Positions 1-7,250 of a stretch of DNA of 64,000 nt are shown here, piece after piece (within the stretch, counting starts at the first letter, position 1; each line of letters begins with the position of its first letter). The notes under the pieces are model-generated. The model did no database searches. It was not told where the DNA came from and saw only the letters and a program-made list of their open reading frames with translations. This DNA comes from Rhodobacterales bacterium (GTDB lineage Bacteria > Pseudomonadota > Alphaproteobacteria > Rhodobacterales > Rhodobacteraceae): the NCBI GenBank assembly GCA_002747035.1, contig PDRZ01000019.1:1-64000 (forward strand). Direction: 5' to 3'. The translations under genes were made by a program, and so were the position numbers.

Positions 1-117
1 CGGATGTTCTGCCGTCTCAAGGATTTCCGCAGAATAGCAACCCGTTACGACAAGAGAGCCGATATCTTCCTGTCGGCAGTCTTCCTGGCCGCTGCCATCA
101 TCTGGTGGACCAATTGA
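1..117 (+). mobile_element. 3' end of an IS5-family transposase, cut by the window edge
   Basis: The first 38 codons read in frame from base 1 to a TGA at 115-117. The peptide (MFCRLKDFRRIATRYDKRAD, then a hydrophobic tail ending IIWWTN) matches the C-terminal end of IS5-family DDE transposases, where the K-x-FRRIATRYDK block carries the last acidic-region helix. The N-terminal part lies outside the window, so I cannot tell whether this copy is intact. The bases after the stop (GTCCCGACCCTA) could be its terminal inverted repeat. A palindromic repeat begins at once at 128. Confidence 0.75.
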
Positions 118-127
118 GTCCCGACCC

Positions 128-173
128 TAAAGCGTTTCCAGATATTGTTGGATCACAGCAATAGCTGGAAACG
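128..173 (+). repeat. 46-bp hairpin repeat, copy 1
   Basis: A TAAAGCGTTTCCAG arm (perfect stem 132-141) pairs with CTGGAAACGC (164-173). The core between them reads ATATTGTTGGATCACAGCAA. The same element, inverted and slightly diverged, lies at 15313-15363. It sits between an IS5 transposase end and a second IS5 fragment. Confidence 0.75.
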
Positions 174-192
174 CCCACATCCCTACTGTGTT

Positions 193-575
193 GCGCAGCG
201 TCTGCATTTAGGGGATTCACAATCTGTCTTTCATCAGTTTCAAGATCAAAAACAGGAGGTGATCTTGAGCAGACGGGTTTTGACAGACAGGCAGTGGGCC
301 ATCATCAAGCTTTTAGTGCCGGGCAAGGAGGAGGATCGTGGCTGGACCGGTGCGGACAACCGCCTGTTCCTTGATGTGATCCTGTGGCTGGCGCGCACTA
401 CTTATCCCTGGCGCGATTCATTGCCCGGCAGGCGATTGCGCAGCAATCCGCCGAGAGGGGGGTGCCCGAGCCTGGCAACTGGCGCACCGTTCATTATCGG
501 TTCCGGCGCTGGACGATTTCCGGAGTTTGGGAGAATCTTTTCAAGGCGTTAAGTCAGGATTCCGACTTCGAATAA
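193..575 (+). mobile_element. Rearranged 5' fragment of an IS5-family transposase gene
   Basis: A very strong ribosome site (AGGAGGTGATC) precedes a TTG start at 265. The reading frame opens SRRVLTDRQWAIIKLLVPGK and continues through NRLFLDVILWLAR, the N-terminal part of IS5-family transposases. Near 413 the frame is disrupted by about 50 foreign bases; homology resumes in the next frame as GNWRTVHYRFRRW and ISGVWENLFKALSQDSDFE, ending at TAA 573-575. The catalytic DDE part is absent, so the copy is dead. A second shorter remnant of the same 5' region lies at 6777-6982. The left boundary (GCAGCGTCTGCATTTAGGGG, shared by both copies) is my estimate from their alignment. Confidence 0.75.
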
Positions 576-651
576 GGCTCTTCGACCTGCCGACCGCAAT
601 CAGGTTTATTGTGACAGGTCGGGATTTGCGGCACCCCGTGGGCCGTTGAAA

Positions 652-1596
652 TCAGTGTTTTGGCGGCTTGGTGCTGCCCAAACCGGGGAAGCTTTCCTGG
701 TTTAATTCATGCTTACAGTGTTCGATAAACGCCTTGACGATCAGCGATTTTTCTACACCCGGCACAAAGATGAGGCCAAGGTGCATCGGTGGCGACTGTG
801 TCGCAATTGGGATGAATTTCAACGCCCGCCCATCCGGGGCCAGATCGTTGAGCGGACGTGTATTCACGATGGAATAGCCAAATCCGTTTGCAACCAGACT
901 TCGCGCGACGGCCATGTCTCTTGTCCTCTCGGCGACCAGTGGCGACAGGCCCTTCTGTGAAAAGAACGCCAGGAAGTAATCGACGCTATAAGGCAGATCC
1001 AACAGGATCATGGGGTGATCCACCAGTTCGTGGAGTTCGACCTGATCACGGTTTGCAAAGACATGATCCTCCGGCACCATGGCCAGAGCTGGCAAAGGCA
1101 GCAAACGCAGGAATTCGAAATCCGACGGTATGCCCATCTCGTAAGTCAGTGCAACGTCGATTTCGGCCCGCCGCAAACGCTCGAAGATCTCCATCTGATC
1201 CAATTCGAACTGCCGTATTTTCGCGTCGGGCTGTGCGATTTCGAAAGAACGGCGCAGCGTCGGGACAATGATCTGAGCAAAGGTGAGCAAGCAGCCTACC
1301 GAGAGGGGACCGCGCACCTTGCCAGCAATGTCATTGGCAAGGCGGGCGAACCGGTTTGTCCGCTCAAGTATCTGCTCTGCCTCTTCCCACAATTGCCGAC
1401 CGGCCTGGGTCAGAGACAAGCCCTGTGACCGCTTGCGCACGAACAGCGGCAACCCAAGCTCCTGCTCCAGCTGTGATATTGCGGCAGAGATGGACGGCGA
1501 CGAGACGTTCAGGCTTTCCGCCGCTCGTGAAATGGAACCAAACCGGCCAACGGCGACAAAATATTCCAGCTGTCGCAGAGTGAAACGTGTCGGCAT
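652..1596 (-). CDS. LysR-family transcriptional regulator
   Basis: A 314-residue LysR-type regulator. Residues about 3-62 form the winged helix-turn-helix (FTLRQLEYFVAVGRFGSISR, then AAESLNVSSPSISAAISQLE); the rest is the two-lobed effector-binding domain. I chose the ATG at 1596 because family proteins start right before the helix-turn-helix; an ATG at 1638 would add 14 unusual residues. It lies downstream of, and on the same strand as, the oxygenase operon at 1754-6475, after a 157-bp gap, and is the likely regulator of that operon, although LysR genes are more often divergent from their targets. The ligand is unknown. Confidence 0.85.
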   Translation of the reverse strand: MPTRFTLRQLEYFVAVGRFGSISRAAESLNVSSPSISAAISQLEQELGLPLFVRKRSQGLSLTQAGRQLWEEAEQILERTNRFARLANDIAGKVRGPLSVGCLLTFAQIIVPTLRRSFEIAQPDAKIRQFELDQMEIFERLRRAEIDVALTYEMGIPSDFEFLRLLPLPALAMVPEDHVFANRDQVELHELVDHPMILLDLPYSVDYFLAFFSQKGLSPLVAERTRDMAVARSLVANGFGYSIVNTRPLNDLAPDGRALKFIPIATQSPPMHLGLIFVPGVEKSLIVKAFIEHCKHELNQESFPGLGSTKPPKH

Positions 1597-1753
1597 CGCT
1601 ATTTGATCGCTCGCATCGTGGCTGCATCCGTGCGGCATTCATGTTCATACCATTCCGGGTCCGTATAATACCGCCCCGACGTGTCGGCAGGCCCGTCTTT
1701 GAGCATCTGGGCAAGGTGTGGTATCCTCGCTTGACACTGCTGTATAGCTTGCG

Positions 1754-2428
1754 TCATTCGTTCCCCGGAACGCCATAGGAAGGTGCCTGACCGGGATCGA
1801 GCGCGCGTTGAACATAGGCCTCCATCTGGGGTTTATAGATGTCCCAGGCGGTGGCGACGGAGTCTATTGGACACGCCTCCGCCCAATCAATTCTCAGGTC
1901 AGCGATTGGCCAACTCAACTTGTCCACCAGCATCATGCCTGCGGAATGTACCGGCCCGGCTTCTCCTCCAGCGGCCAACCCCGCGCGCATGGCAGTGATC
2001 AAGCGGTCGCCAAGATGCCCGGAACTGTTGGAAAACCCGTCAACGATGGCCTGGGGCACGCGATCATTGGCCAGAAGGTTCCCGCCGGACGCGACATTCG
2101 CACCGCTGGCTTGGGTCCAGATGCCAAGGCTGTTGGGGCCGGAATGAATAGCCGTCCCGCCATCACGGTCAACGGCCAGAACCTGTCGGTATTCGATAAA
2201 TGCACCCTTTTTTACAACTTCCGCAACTGCGGCAGAGGCCGACATCCCCGACGCCATCAGATCAAGCGCAAGCGGCCCCAGAGTCGGATCAGTCACATTC
2301 TGCGACGCAACGGCCCCCACCCCGGCTCGGGCAAAGGAACACCGCGCAGCAACAGCGGGAGAAGATGAAGAAATCGCCACCCCGAACATTCCGGTTTCCT
2401 CACAGCGGGCGACAAGCGAAAAGGTCAT
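1754..2428 (-). CDS. DUF1028 family protein
   Basis: A 224-residue protein beginning MTFSLVARCEETGMFGVAIS, with the DUF1028 hallmarks: the GVAISSSSPAVAARC block, GVGAVASQNVTDPTLG, and a conserved C-terminal DLRIDW. The family is uncharacterised; it has been grouped with Ntn-hydrolase-like folds, and here removal of Met1 would expose Thr2 as a possible nucleophile (inference). It is the last gene of the minus-strand oxygenase operon, 4 bases after the RidA gene. DUF1028 and RidA genes often accompany catabolic clusters for nitrogen compounds, so an amide or imine hydrolysis step is plausible but unproven. Confidence 0.85.
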   Translation of the reverse strand: MTFSLVARCEETGMFGVAISSSSPAVAARCSFARAGVGAVASQNVTDPTLGPLALDLMASGMSASAAVAEVVKKGAFIEYRQVLAVDRDGGTAIHSGPNSLGIWTQASGANVASGGNLLANDRVPQAIVDGFSNSSGHLGDRLITAMRAGLAAGGEAGPVHSAGMMLVDKLSWPIADLRIDWAEACPIDSVATAWDIYKPQMEAYVQRALDPGQAPSYGVPGNE

Positions 2429-2432
2429 CGGC

Positions 2433-2849
2433 TTAATCCGGGATCACGGCGGTGCCGTCAATTTCAACCAACCATTCGGGTCTGGCCAGCGCCTGAACCA
2501 CCAACCCGGTCGAGACCGGGTAAACACCTTTGATATATTCTCCCATGGTGCGATACACGGCCTCGCGATGGCGCACGTCGGTGATGTACACCACCACCTT
2601 GACCAGATGCTCCATGCTGCCCCCGGCCTCTTCGATCAACTGGCGGATGTTCTGCATCACCTTATGGGTCTGTTCGACGGGGTCGTGACTGTCGATATTC
2701 ACCGCATCGTCAAGGTTCTGCGGACATTGACCGCGCAAGTAGACCGTTTTGCCGCCGCGAGTGACCACGGCCTGACAAAGATCGTTGTCCAGATTCTGCT
2801 CAGGATAGGTCTCGCTTGTATTGAATTTGCGAATGCGCTCGTGTGCCAT
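2433..2849 (-). CDS. RidA/YjgF/Rut-family protein
   Basis: A 138-residue single-domain RidA-family protein (AHERIRKFNTSETYPEQNLD at the start; PVSTGLVVQALARPEWLVEI near the end). RidA enzymes deaminate reactive enamine/imine intermediates, and paralogues such as RutC act inside specific catabolic pathways. The ATG at 2849, with AGAGGC upstream, is preferred over an ATG at 2894 that would lie inside the preceding gene. The gene follows the flavin reductase fusion by 8 bases. A diverged paralogue in an oxygenase operon suggests it handles an imine product of oxidative N-dealkylation or ring opening (inference). Confidence 0.88.
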   Translation of the reverse strand: MAHERIRKFNTSETYPEQNLDNDLCQAVVTRGGKTVYLRGQCPQNLDDAVNIDSHDPVEQTHKVMQNIRQLIEEAGGSMEHLVKVVVYITDVRHREAVYRTMGEYIKGVYPVSTGLVVQALARPEWLVEIDGTAVIPD

Positions 2850-2857
2850 TGAAGCCT

Positions 2858-4039
2858 CTAGGGGTGGAGATTGAAAACGTCCGTGCAAAACCAAATGAAT
2901 TGCTCGGTCTGGGCCGACAGGGGCTTGCCCTTGCAGGTGGCCAGCACGACGCGCGTGGGCGCGGCATCCGTCACAAGGGGGCGTGTTACCAGAAGGTGGC
3001 CATCATAGCTCACCGTAGCGGCCGGGCGCGTTGCCAGAAGGGCATAGCCAAGCCCCTGTCCAACCAAACCACGCACCATTTCAAAATTGGAGCTGCGATA
3101 GGCAATGCGCGGTGTAACACCGGCACTTTCCATGATGCCGGTGAAATAGGCCGTGGTAGGGGTTGTTCCCAACAACACCATGGGCTGATCCGCCAGATCC
3201 TGTGGGGTCAGTTCGGGTTTGTCCGCCAGCGCGTGATCCTGAGCAAGCAGGACATAGGGTGAAAGCTCGGTCAGCGGGAAAACATCCAGCCCATCCGACA
3301 TGTCAGCATCGTAAAGCAACGCAACATCGGATTCTCCGGAAAGCACACTTTCCCGCACCCGACGCTGATCTCCTTCGACAAACTCGATGCGCACCGAAGG
3401 ATCATTCGCCGTCATGCGCCGGATGATGTCCGGCAACAAAACAGGGCCGAACGTGTGAAAAAAACCCACGTTCAAACGTTGTTTTTCCGCCTCCTGCCCC
3501 GCCCGGATGGTGGTTGCGGGCTCAATTCGGGTTGTGGCCCCATAGGACCGACGGGCATAAATCAGGGGTGAGCCGCGGTCCGCGATGAAAATCGAAGCGA
3601 CCTCGCCAAAGAATACGTAGTGTGTACCAACCCGCTCGGCGCTGATCACATGGCAATCGAACCCGACCAGAGGGTCCACAACACGCGGCGCGCCCGACGG
3701 CATGGCCACCCAATCAGCGCAATCGAACTTGTCCTTCAACTGTTCTTTGAACCGTCCGGCAAAGGCGTCCGAGATATAGCTTTGATCGTCCTTCAGCATA
3801 TTCACGCAAAAGACGCCATTTTTGATGATCTGCTGTGCCACAGCGGTTTTGTAATGGACACAAACCAACAAGGTCGGGCGCCGTGCATCGGCCGACACGC
3901 TGGACATGGCCGATACGGTGACCCCTCCGCGCCCCGCAGCCCCGTCCGTGGTGACCACGTTGACGGTGCTAGCTGCGTGGCTCATTCCTCCGATGAACTT
4001 GTCACGCAGGGCGTCGTTATGAGGGGGCATATGCTTCAT
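2858..4039 (-). CDS. Flavin reductase-like domain fused to a LysR-type substrate-binding domain
   Basis: A 393-residue two-domain protein. Residues about 14-170 are a flavin reductase (split-barrel FMN-binding) domain of the HpaC/RutF type: GGVTVSAMSSVSADARRPTL, then VFCVNMLKDDQ, FDCHVISAERVGTHYVFFGE and PLIYARRSYG. Residues about 185-390 are a LysR-type periplasmic-binding-like effector domain (LNVGFFHTFGPVLLPDIIRR, DVALLYDAD, ADQPMVLLGTTPTTAYF, MVRGLVGQGLGYALLATRPA). There is no helix-turn-helix. The start codon overlaps the stop of the upstream Rieske gene (ATGA, 4036-4039), implying translational coupling. It could reduce flavin for the neighbouring monooxygenase, with the C-terminal domain sensing substrate; both roles are inference. 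The fusion is unusual to my knowledge. Confidence 0.85.
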   Translation of the reverse strand: MKHMPPHNDALRDKFIGGMSHAASTVNVVTTDGAAGRGGVTVSAMSSVSADARRPTLLVCVHYKTAVAQQIIKNGVFCVNMLKDDQSYISDAFAGRFKEQLKDKFDCADWVAMPSGAPRVVDPLVGFDCHVISAERVGTHYVFFGEVASIFIADRGSPLIYARRSYGATTRIEPATTIRAGQEAEKQRLNVGFFHTFGPVLLPDIIRRMTANDPSVRIEFVEGDQRRVRESVLSGESDVALLYDADMSDGLDVFPLTELSPYVLLAQDHALADKPELTPQDLADQPMVLLGTTPTTAYFTGIMESAGVTPRIAYRSSNFEMVRGLVGQGLGYALLATRPAATVSYDGHLLVTRPLVTDAAPTRVVLATCKGKPLSAQTEQFIWFCTDVFNLHP

Positions 4040-5172
4040 CCTTGGCCAGAGACCTTGCGATAAAGATATTGTGCAAAGTCATAATTCGGGCGTTCAAGGT
4101 GCGACAGGTGCCCGGGTTCTGCAAGCTCTGAACACAGTCCGGCATAGACTTTTTCGGTACATCCGCGGTCTTCGACGTTCACCTCGTCCAACAGGGTCTT
4201 GAGATCGGTGAAATTCTGCTGGGCGTCTGCGTCGTTTTTGTAGTCATCCGACATCCCGCCACCGAACCGAATATGCACCTGTCCCGGCCCCTTTGGGTGA
4301 AGCGACAGATACCAGAAATAGCCCGGGGTCAGGGTGATAAGCAGGGATGGATAAATCGCAAGCAGGAAGGTGGTGCGCCGCTCCTCCCCTTTCAAGCGAT
4401 CATTGGACGGGTGCGCCATCGCGATCCGCAGAGAGTCGTCTTTAAGGATGGTGTGATAGTTGAAGGCCTCAAGCCCGGGCGGGCACACCATCTCGTCCAG
4501 CCTGGACAAGCCTCCGATCGTGCCCGCATGACAGACGGGCAAGTGATAGCTTTCCATGAAATTCTCGGCCAACACTTTCCAGTTGGTGTCCCAGACATGC
4601 TCTTCATAAAAAGCTTCGCTATAGTTGGTCATGTCATAGCCAGCGATCAGGTCTTCGACCTCGGCCAGTTGGGTGGCAACCGGGGGCGCATCGGCGCTCA
4701 GCGTGATGAACACCCAGCCAAGCCATTCCTCGCAACGCACGGAAGGCAAGGTATAGCTGTCTTTGCAGAACCCTTCGTTGAGGGTCATGGCCGGGGCCCC
4801 CCGCAGGGACCCATCAAGGTTGTAGGTCCACGCATGGTAAGGACAGACAATCGCCCGCGCCGTACCTCGGCCATGTAAAAGGGTCGACATGCGGTGCAGA
4901 CAGACATTGGACATAGCCCGCAAGGCACCTTCCCGGTCGCGAATGATCAGGATTGGCTGTCCGGCAAGTTCCGCGGTGGTGTAATCCCCCGGATTGGCAA
5001 GCGCATCGGCACGCCCCACGCAATACCAATCCTTGGCAAAGATATGTTCCAGTTCCTGCGCCAGGAAGTCTTCGGATGTATAAACCGACGGCGGCATGGC
5101 TCGCGCCCGTTCAAAAGGTTGCGCCGTGTTTTGCCGAAGCGCTTCAACGGGTGAAAATTCGTCCTTGGCCAT
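4036..5172 (-). CDS. Aromatic-ring-hydroxylating-type Rieske oxygenase, alpha subunit
   Basis: A 378-residue Rieske non-haem iron oxygenase. The [2Fe-2S] ligands are in VCLHRMS and VCPYHAW; the mononuclear iron site is in NWKVLAENFMESYHLPVCH, which has the usual two histidines. The ATG at 5172, preceded by AAGGAC, is better placed than one at 5217, which would overlap the upstream gene. No beta subunit, ferredoxin or dedicated oxidoreductase gene is nearby; electrons would have to come from elsewhere or from the flavin reductase domain encoded next (inference). Single-component enzymes of this shape often act on quaternary amines or small aromatic acids. The substrate cannot be read from sequence. 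Confidence 0.88.
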   Translation of the reverse strand: MAKDEFSPVEALRQNTAQPFERARAMPPSVYTSEDFLAQELEHIFAKDWYCVGRADALANPGDYTTAELAGQPILIIRDREGALRAMSNVCLHRMSTLLHGRGTARAIVCPYHAWTYNLDGSLRGAPAMTLNEGFCKDSYTLPSVRCEEWLGWVFITLSADAPPVATQLAEVEDLIAGYDMTNYSEAFYEEHVWDTNWKVLAENFMESYHLPVCHAGTIGGLSRLDEMVCPPGLEAFNYHTILKDDSLRIAMAHPSNDRLKGEERRTTFLLAIYPSLLITLTPGYFWYLSLHPKGPGQVHIRFGGGMSDDYKNDADAQQNFTDLKTLLDEVNVEDRGCTEKVYAGLCSELAEPGHLSHLERPNYDFAQYLYRKVSGQG

Positions 5173-5206
5173 AAGCTTGTCCTTGCTGTCTACGACTCCT
5201 GTCGGG

Positions 5207-6475
5207 TCACGCCTCAACGGGTTCCGGTGTCTGTTCCGGCTGGTATGCCGCGTATTTTCGCTGGGTCAGAATGTGATCGGCTAGAAATTTGGCGTCATGC
5301 CAGACCCCCCAGATAAACGAAGATCCGCGCCGGGATTGCCAAGGCAGGCCCAGAAAATAGATCCCCGGTTCGCGCGACACTCCTCTTTGATGGCAGGGCT
5401 TTCCCTGATCATCAAATGCGTCAACTTTGAGCCACCCGTACTCCTGTGCATACCCGGTGGCCCACAGGATGGTGGAAATACCTGCGGCTTTCAGATCCAG
5501 AGATTGAATCGGGTCGGTCATACAGGCCGGGTCGGCCGCAATCACCCTCGCCTCGGGCTCTGGTGGAAGGTCAAGCCCGTTGCGCGCGATATAGGCATCT
5601 GCCTCGTCCAACACTGAGAGGTAATTGGCATCCCCCTCGCGGATATTTTTTGCCAGATCATCGGCGAAATGCAGCGCAGAGCCGTCAAAACGCTCCGTAA
5701 GCCCGACAAGGGTCATACCCTTTTCAGCAAGCTCCCGGAAATCCACCGTATGCCCACCATGTGCGCCACTTACGGCTATGGTAACATGTTCGGTTCCCGG
5801 CGCCAATGCCGCAGCATCCCATTTGCCCAACACGCCCAGCCACCATACGAAATCACGCCCACGATAGGATCGTGGCGGGCGGTCATGCGGACCAACCGAC
5901 AGGTAAACCCTGCGCCCCGCCCGCAAGAGTTCATCCGCGATCTGAACCCCGGAAGAGCCCGCCCCCACCACCAGAACCGCCCCTTCGGGCAATTGGTCCG
6001 GATTGCGGTAACTGTTCGAATGCATTTGGAGAACAGGTGTCGTGTTCGGTACGATCGGCGGGATGATCGGGGTTTGAAACGGGCCCGTGGCAGCCACAAC
6101 GCTGTCGGCCTCGATTTGCCCTGCCGAGGTTTCGACAATGAATCCCGGTGCCCCGTCCCGGCGTTTGACCGATTTCACATCCACACCACACCTGACCGGC
6201 GCGTTGATCTTGTCAGCATAGTCCACGAAGTAGTCCGCGACTGCTTCCTTACCCGGAAACGCGTCTGGCGACCCTTTGAATTCCAGCCCCGGAAACCGAT
6301 CATGCCACGCAGGTCCATTGGCAACCAGGCTGTCCCATCGCGCCGTCCGCCAGCGCTCGGCAATCCGGTGGCGTTCCAACACGACATGCGGAATTTTTGC
6401 GCGGCTCAGGTGTTCGCTCATCGCGATTCCGGCCTGCCCGCCGCCGACCACTACGGTTCCCGTTCGTTCTGTCAT
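5207..6475 (-). CDS. Flavin-containing monooxygenase-like NAD(P)/FAD oxidoreductase
   Basis: A 422-residue flavoprotein. The FAD Rossmann motif is near the N-terminus (TVVVGGGQAGIAMSEHLSR); the NADP Rossmann motif lies around residues 165-185 (VLVVGAGSSGVQIADELLRA). Between them is HSNSYRNP, resembling the FMO fingerprint HSxxYRxP, and GFxPLxTQ-like positions are replaced by TILWATGYAQEYGWL. It belongs to the group often annotated CzcO-like. The start at 6475 has AGAGG upstream; an ATG at 6517 would add 14 residues with no family support. It is the first gene of the operon running down to 1754, 34 bases ahead of the Rieske gene. Confidence 0.85.
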   Translation of the reverse strand: MTERTGTVVVGGGQAGIAMSEHLSRAKIPHVVLERHRIAERWRTARWDSLVANGPAWHDRFPGLEFKGSPDAFPGKEAVADYFVDYADKINAPVRCGVDVKSVKRRDGAPGFIVETSAGQIEADSVVAATGPFQTPIIPPIVPNTTPVLQMHSNSYRNPDQLPEGAVLVVGAGSSGVQIADELLRAGRRVYLSVGPHDRPPRSYRGRDFVWWLGVLGKWDAAALAPGTEHVTIAVSGAHGGHTVDFRELAEKGMTLVGLTERFDGSALHFADDLAKNIREGDANYLSVLDEADAYIARNGLDLPPEPEARVIAADPACMTDPIQSLDLKAAGISTILWATGYAQEYGWLKVDAFDDQGKPCHQRGVSREPGIYFLGLPWQSRRGSSFIWGVWHDAKFLADHILTQRKYAAYQPEQTPEPVEA

Positions 6476-6619
6476 GACGTCAGCGCCTCTTTCACGTTGT
6501 CCGCGTTGTTGTGTCATCCAACGTCATTTTGATGTGCGATGAATCATCATGCGCGACGTTGATTAGGTGAGTTTGACAGTCCTCCAATTTAGAGAAAAGT
6601 AGTAATTTTTGTCAATTGA

Positions 6620-6640
6620 GTTAGCCTAACCCTAACTAAC
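6620..6640. promoter_or_regulatory. Possible operator upstream of the oxygenase operon
   Basis: GTTAGCCTAAC (6620-6630) is a perfect interrupted palindrome, followed by two more CTAAC half-sites at 6632-6636 and 6636-6640. The surrounding 6540-6640 stretch is AT-rich compared with neighbouring coding DNA and lies 145-165 bp upstream of the first operon gene. It is a reasonable binding site for the operon's regulator, but no regulator has been tied to this motif. Confidence 0.35.
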
Positions 6641-6661
6641 TATCGCCCTATGCCCATGGCA

Positions 6662-6776
6662 TAAAGCGTTCGACCTTTCACCTGAGACAGGGAAAAGAGC
6701 GAACACAGCGCGACATTTATGTGTTTCGCGCGTCCTGCCAAAAACCCGTGAGTCAGGTTATTGGCAGGACGCTTTA
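6662..6776 (+). repeat. 115-bp two-hairpin intergenic repeat, copy A
   Basis: Begins TAAAGCGTTCG and ends CAGGACGCTTTA. The right half folds as GCGTCCTGCCAA...TTGGCAGGACGC; the left half is a weaker hairpin around the CTGAGACAGGGAAA loop. An inverted copy of the same length with only scattered changes is at 43380-43494, and a truncated copy at 62199-62234. It ends directly against an IS5 remnant. Confidence 0.85.
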
Positions 6777-6982
6777 AGGCAGCGTCTGCATTTAGGGGAT
6801 TCCCAAACTGTCTTTCATCAGTTTCAAGATCAAAAACGGGAGGTGATCTTGAACAGATGGATTTTGACAGACAGGCAGCGGGCCATCATCAAGCCTTTAG
6901 TGCCGGGCAAGGAGGGGGATCGTGGCCGGAGCGGTGCGGGCAACCGCCTGTTCCTTGATGTGATCCTGTGGCTGGCGCGCTC
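6777..6982 (+). mobile_element. Truncated 5' remnant of an IS5-family transposase
   Basis: Closely matches 193-395, including the leader (GCGTCTGCATTTAGGGGATT), the strong ribosome site, and the start TTG-AAC that encodes NRWILTDRQRAIIKPLVPGK. The homology stops after VILWLAR near 6982, where M50 peptidase coding sequence begins. Only the first ~50 codons survive, so it cannot encode an active transposase. Confidence 0.75.
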
Positions 6983-7215
6983 GGCTTGCTGATCCGAACC
7001 GCGATTAACCGGGTTGACCAGCATGATCTATGTCCCGCTCGACATCCTCAGCGACACGCTACAGCGCCGCGAAATGCAATCGGACGCACGCATGTTGGCC
7101 TAGGAATACGGGGGGGACTACGATGATATGGGGCGGGGTTTGGCTCCTTCTCGGCCTCGCGCTGATCTGGGTCGCCCTGCGCTCCGCGTTGCAGAGACCC
7201 TCAAACCTGCAGTAG
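6983..7215 (+). pseudogene. 3' remnant of an M50-type membrane metallopeptidase gene
   Basis: Three frames in succession carry pieces of one protein: ALGLLIRTAI (about 6980-7005), then LTGLTSMIYVPLDILSDTLQ and MQSDARMLA ending at an in-frame TAG (7101-7103), then MIWGGVWLLLGLALIWVALR in the next frame to TAG 7213-7215. From memory this string resembles the C-terminal end of the small M50 metallopeptidases of Rhodobacteraceae, in which these blocks are continuous. The N-terminal part, including the HExxH region, is missing and IS5 sequence abuts it, so insertion followed by decay is the simplest reading. The last 30 codons (from ATG 7123, with GGGGGGA upstream) could alternatively be a one-helix microprotein. 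Confidence 0.55.
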
Positions 7216-7250
7216 CGAGGCCGCCTGTAAGGGCGGACGAGCGCGGCGGT

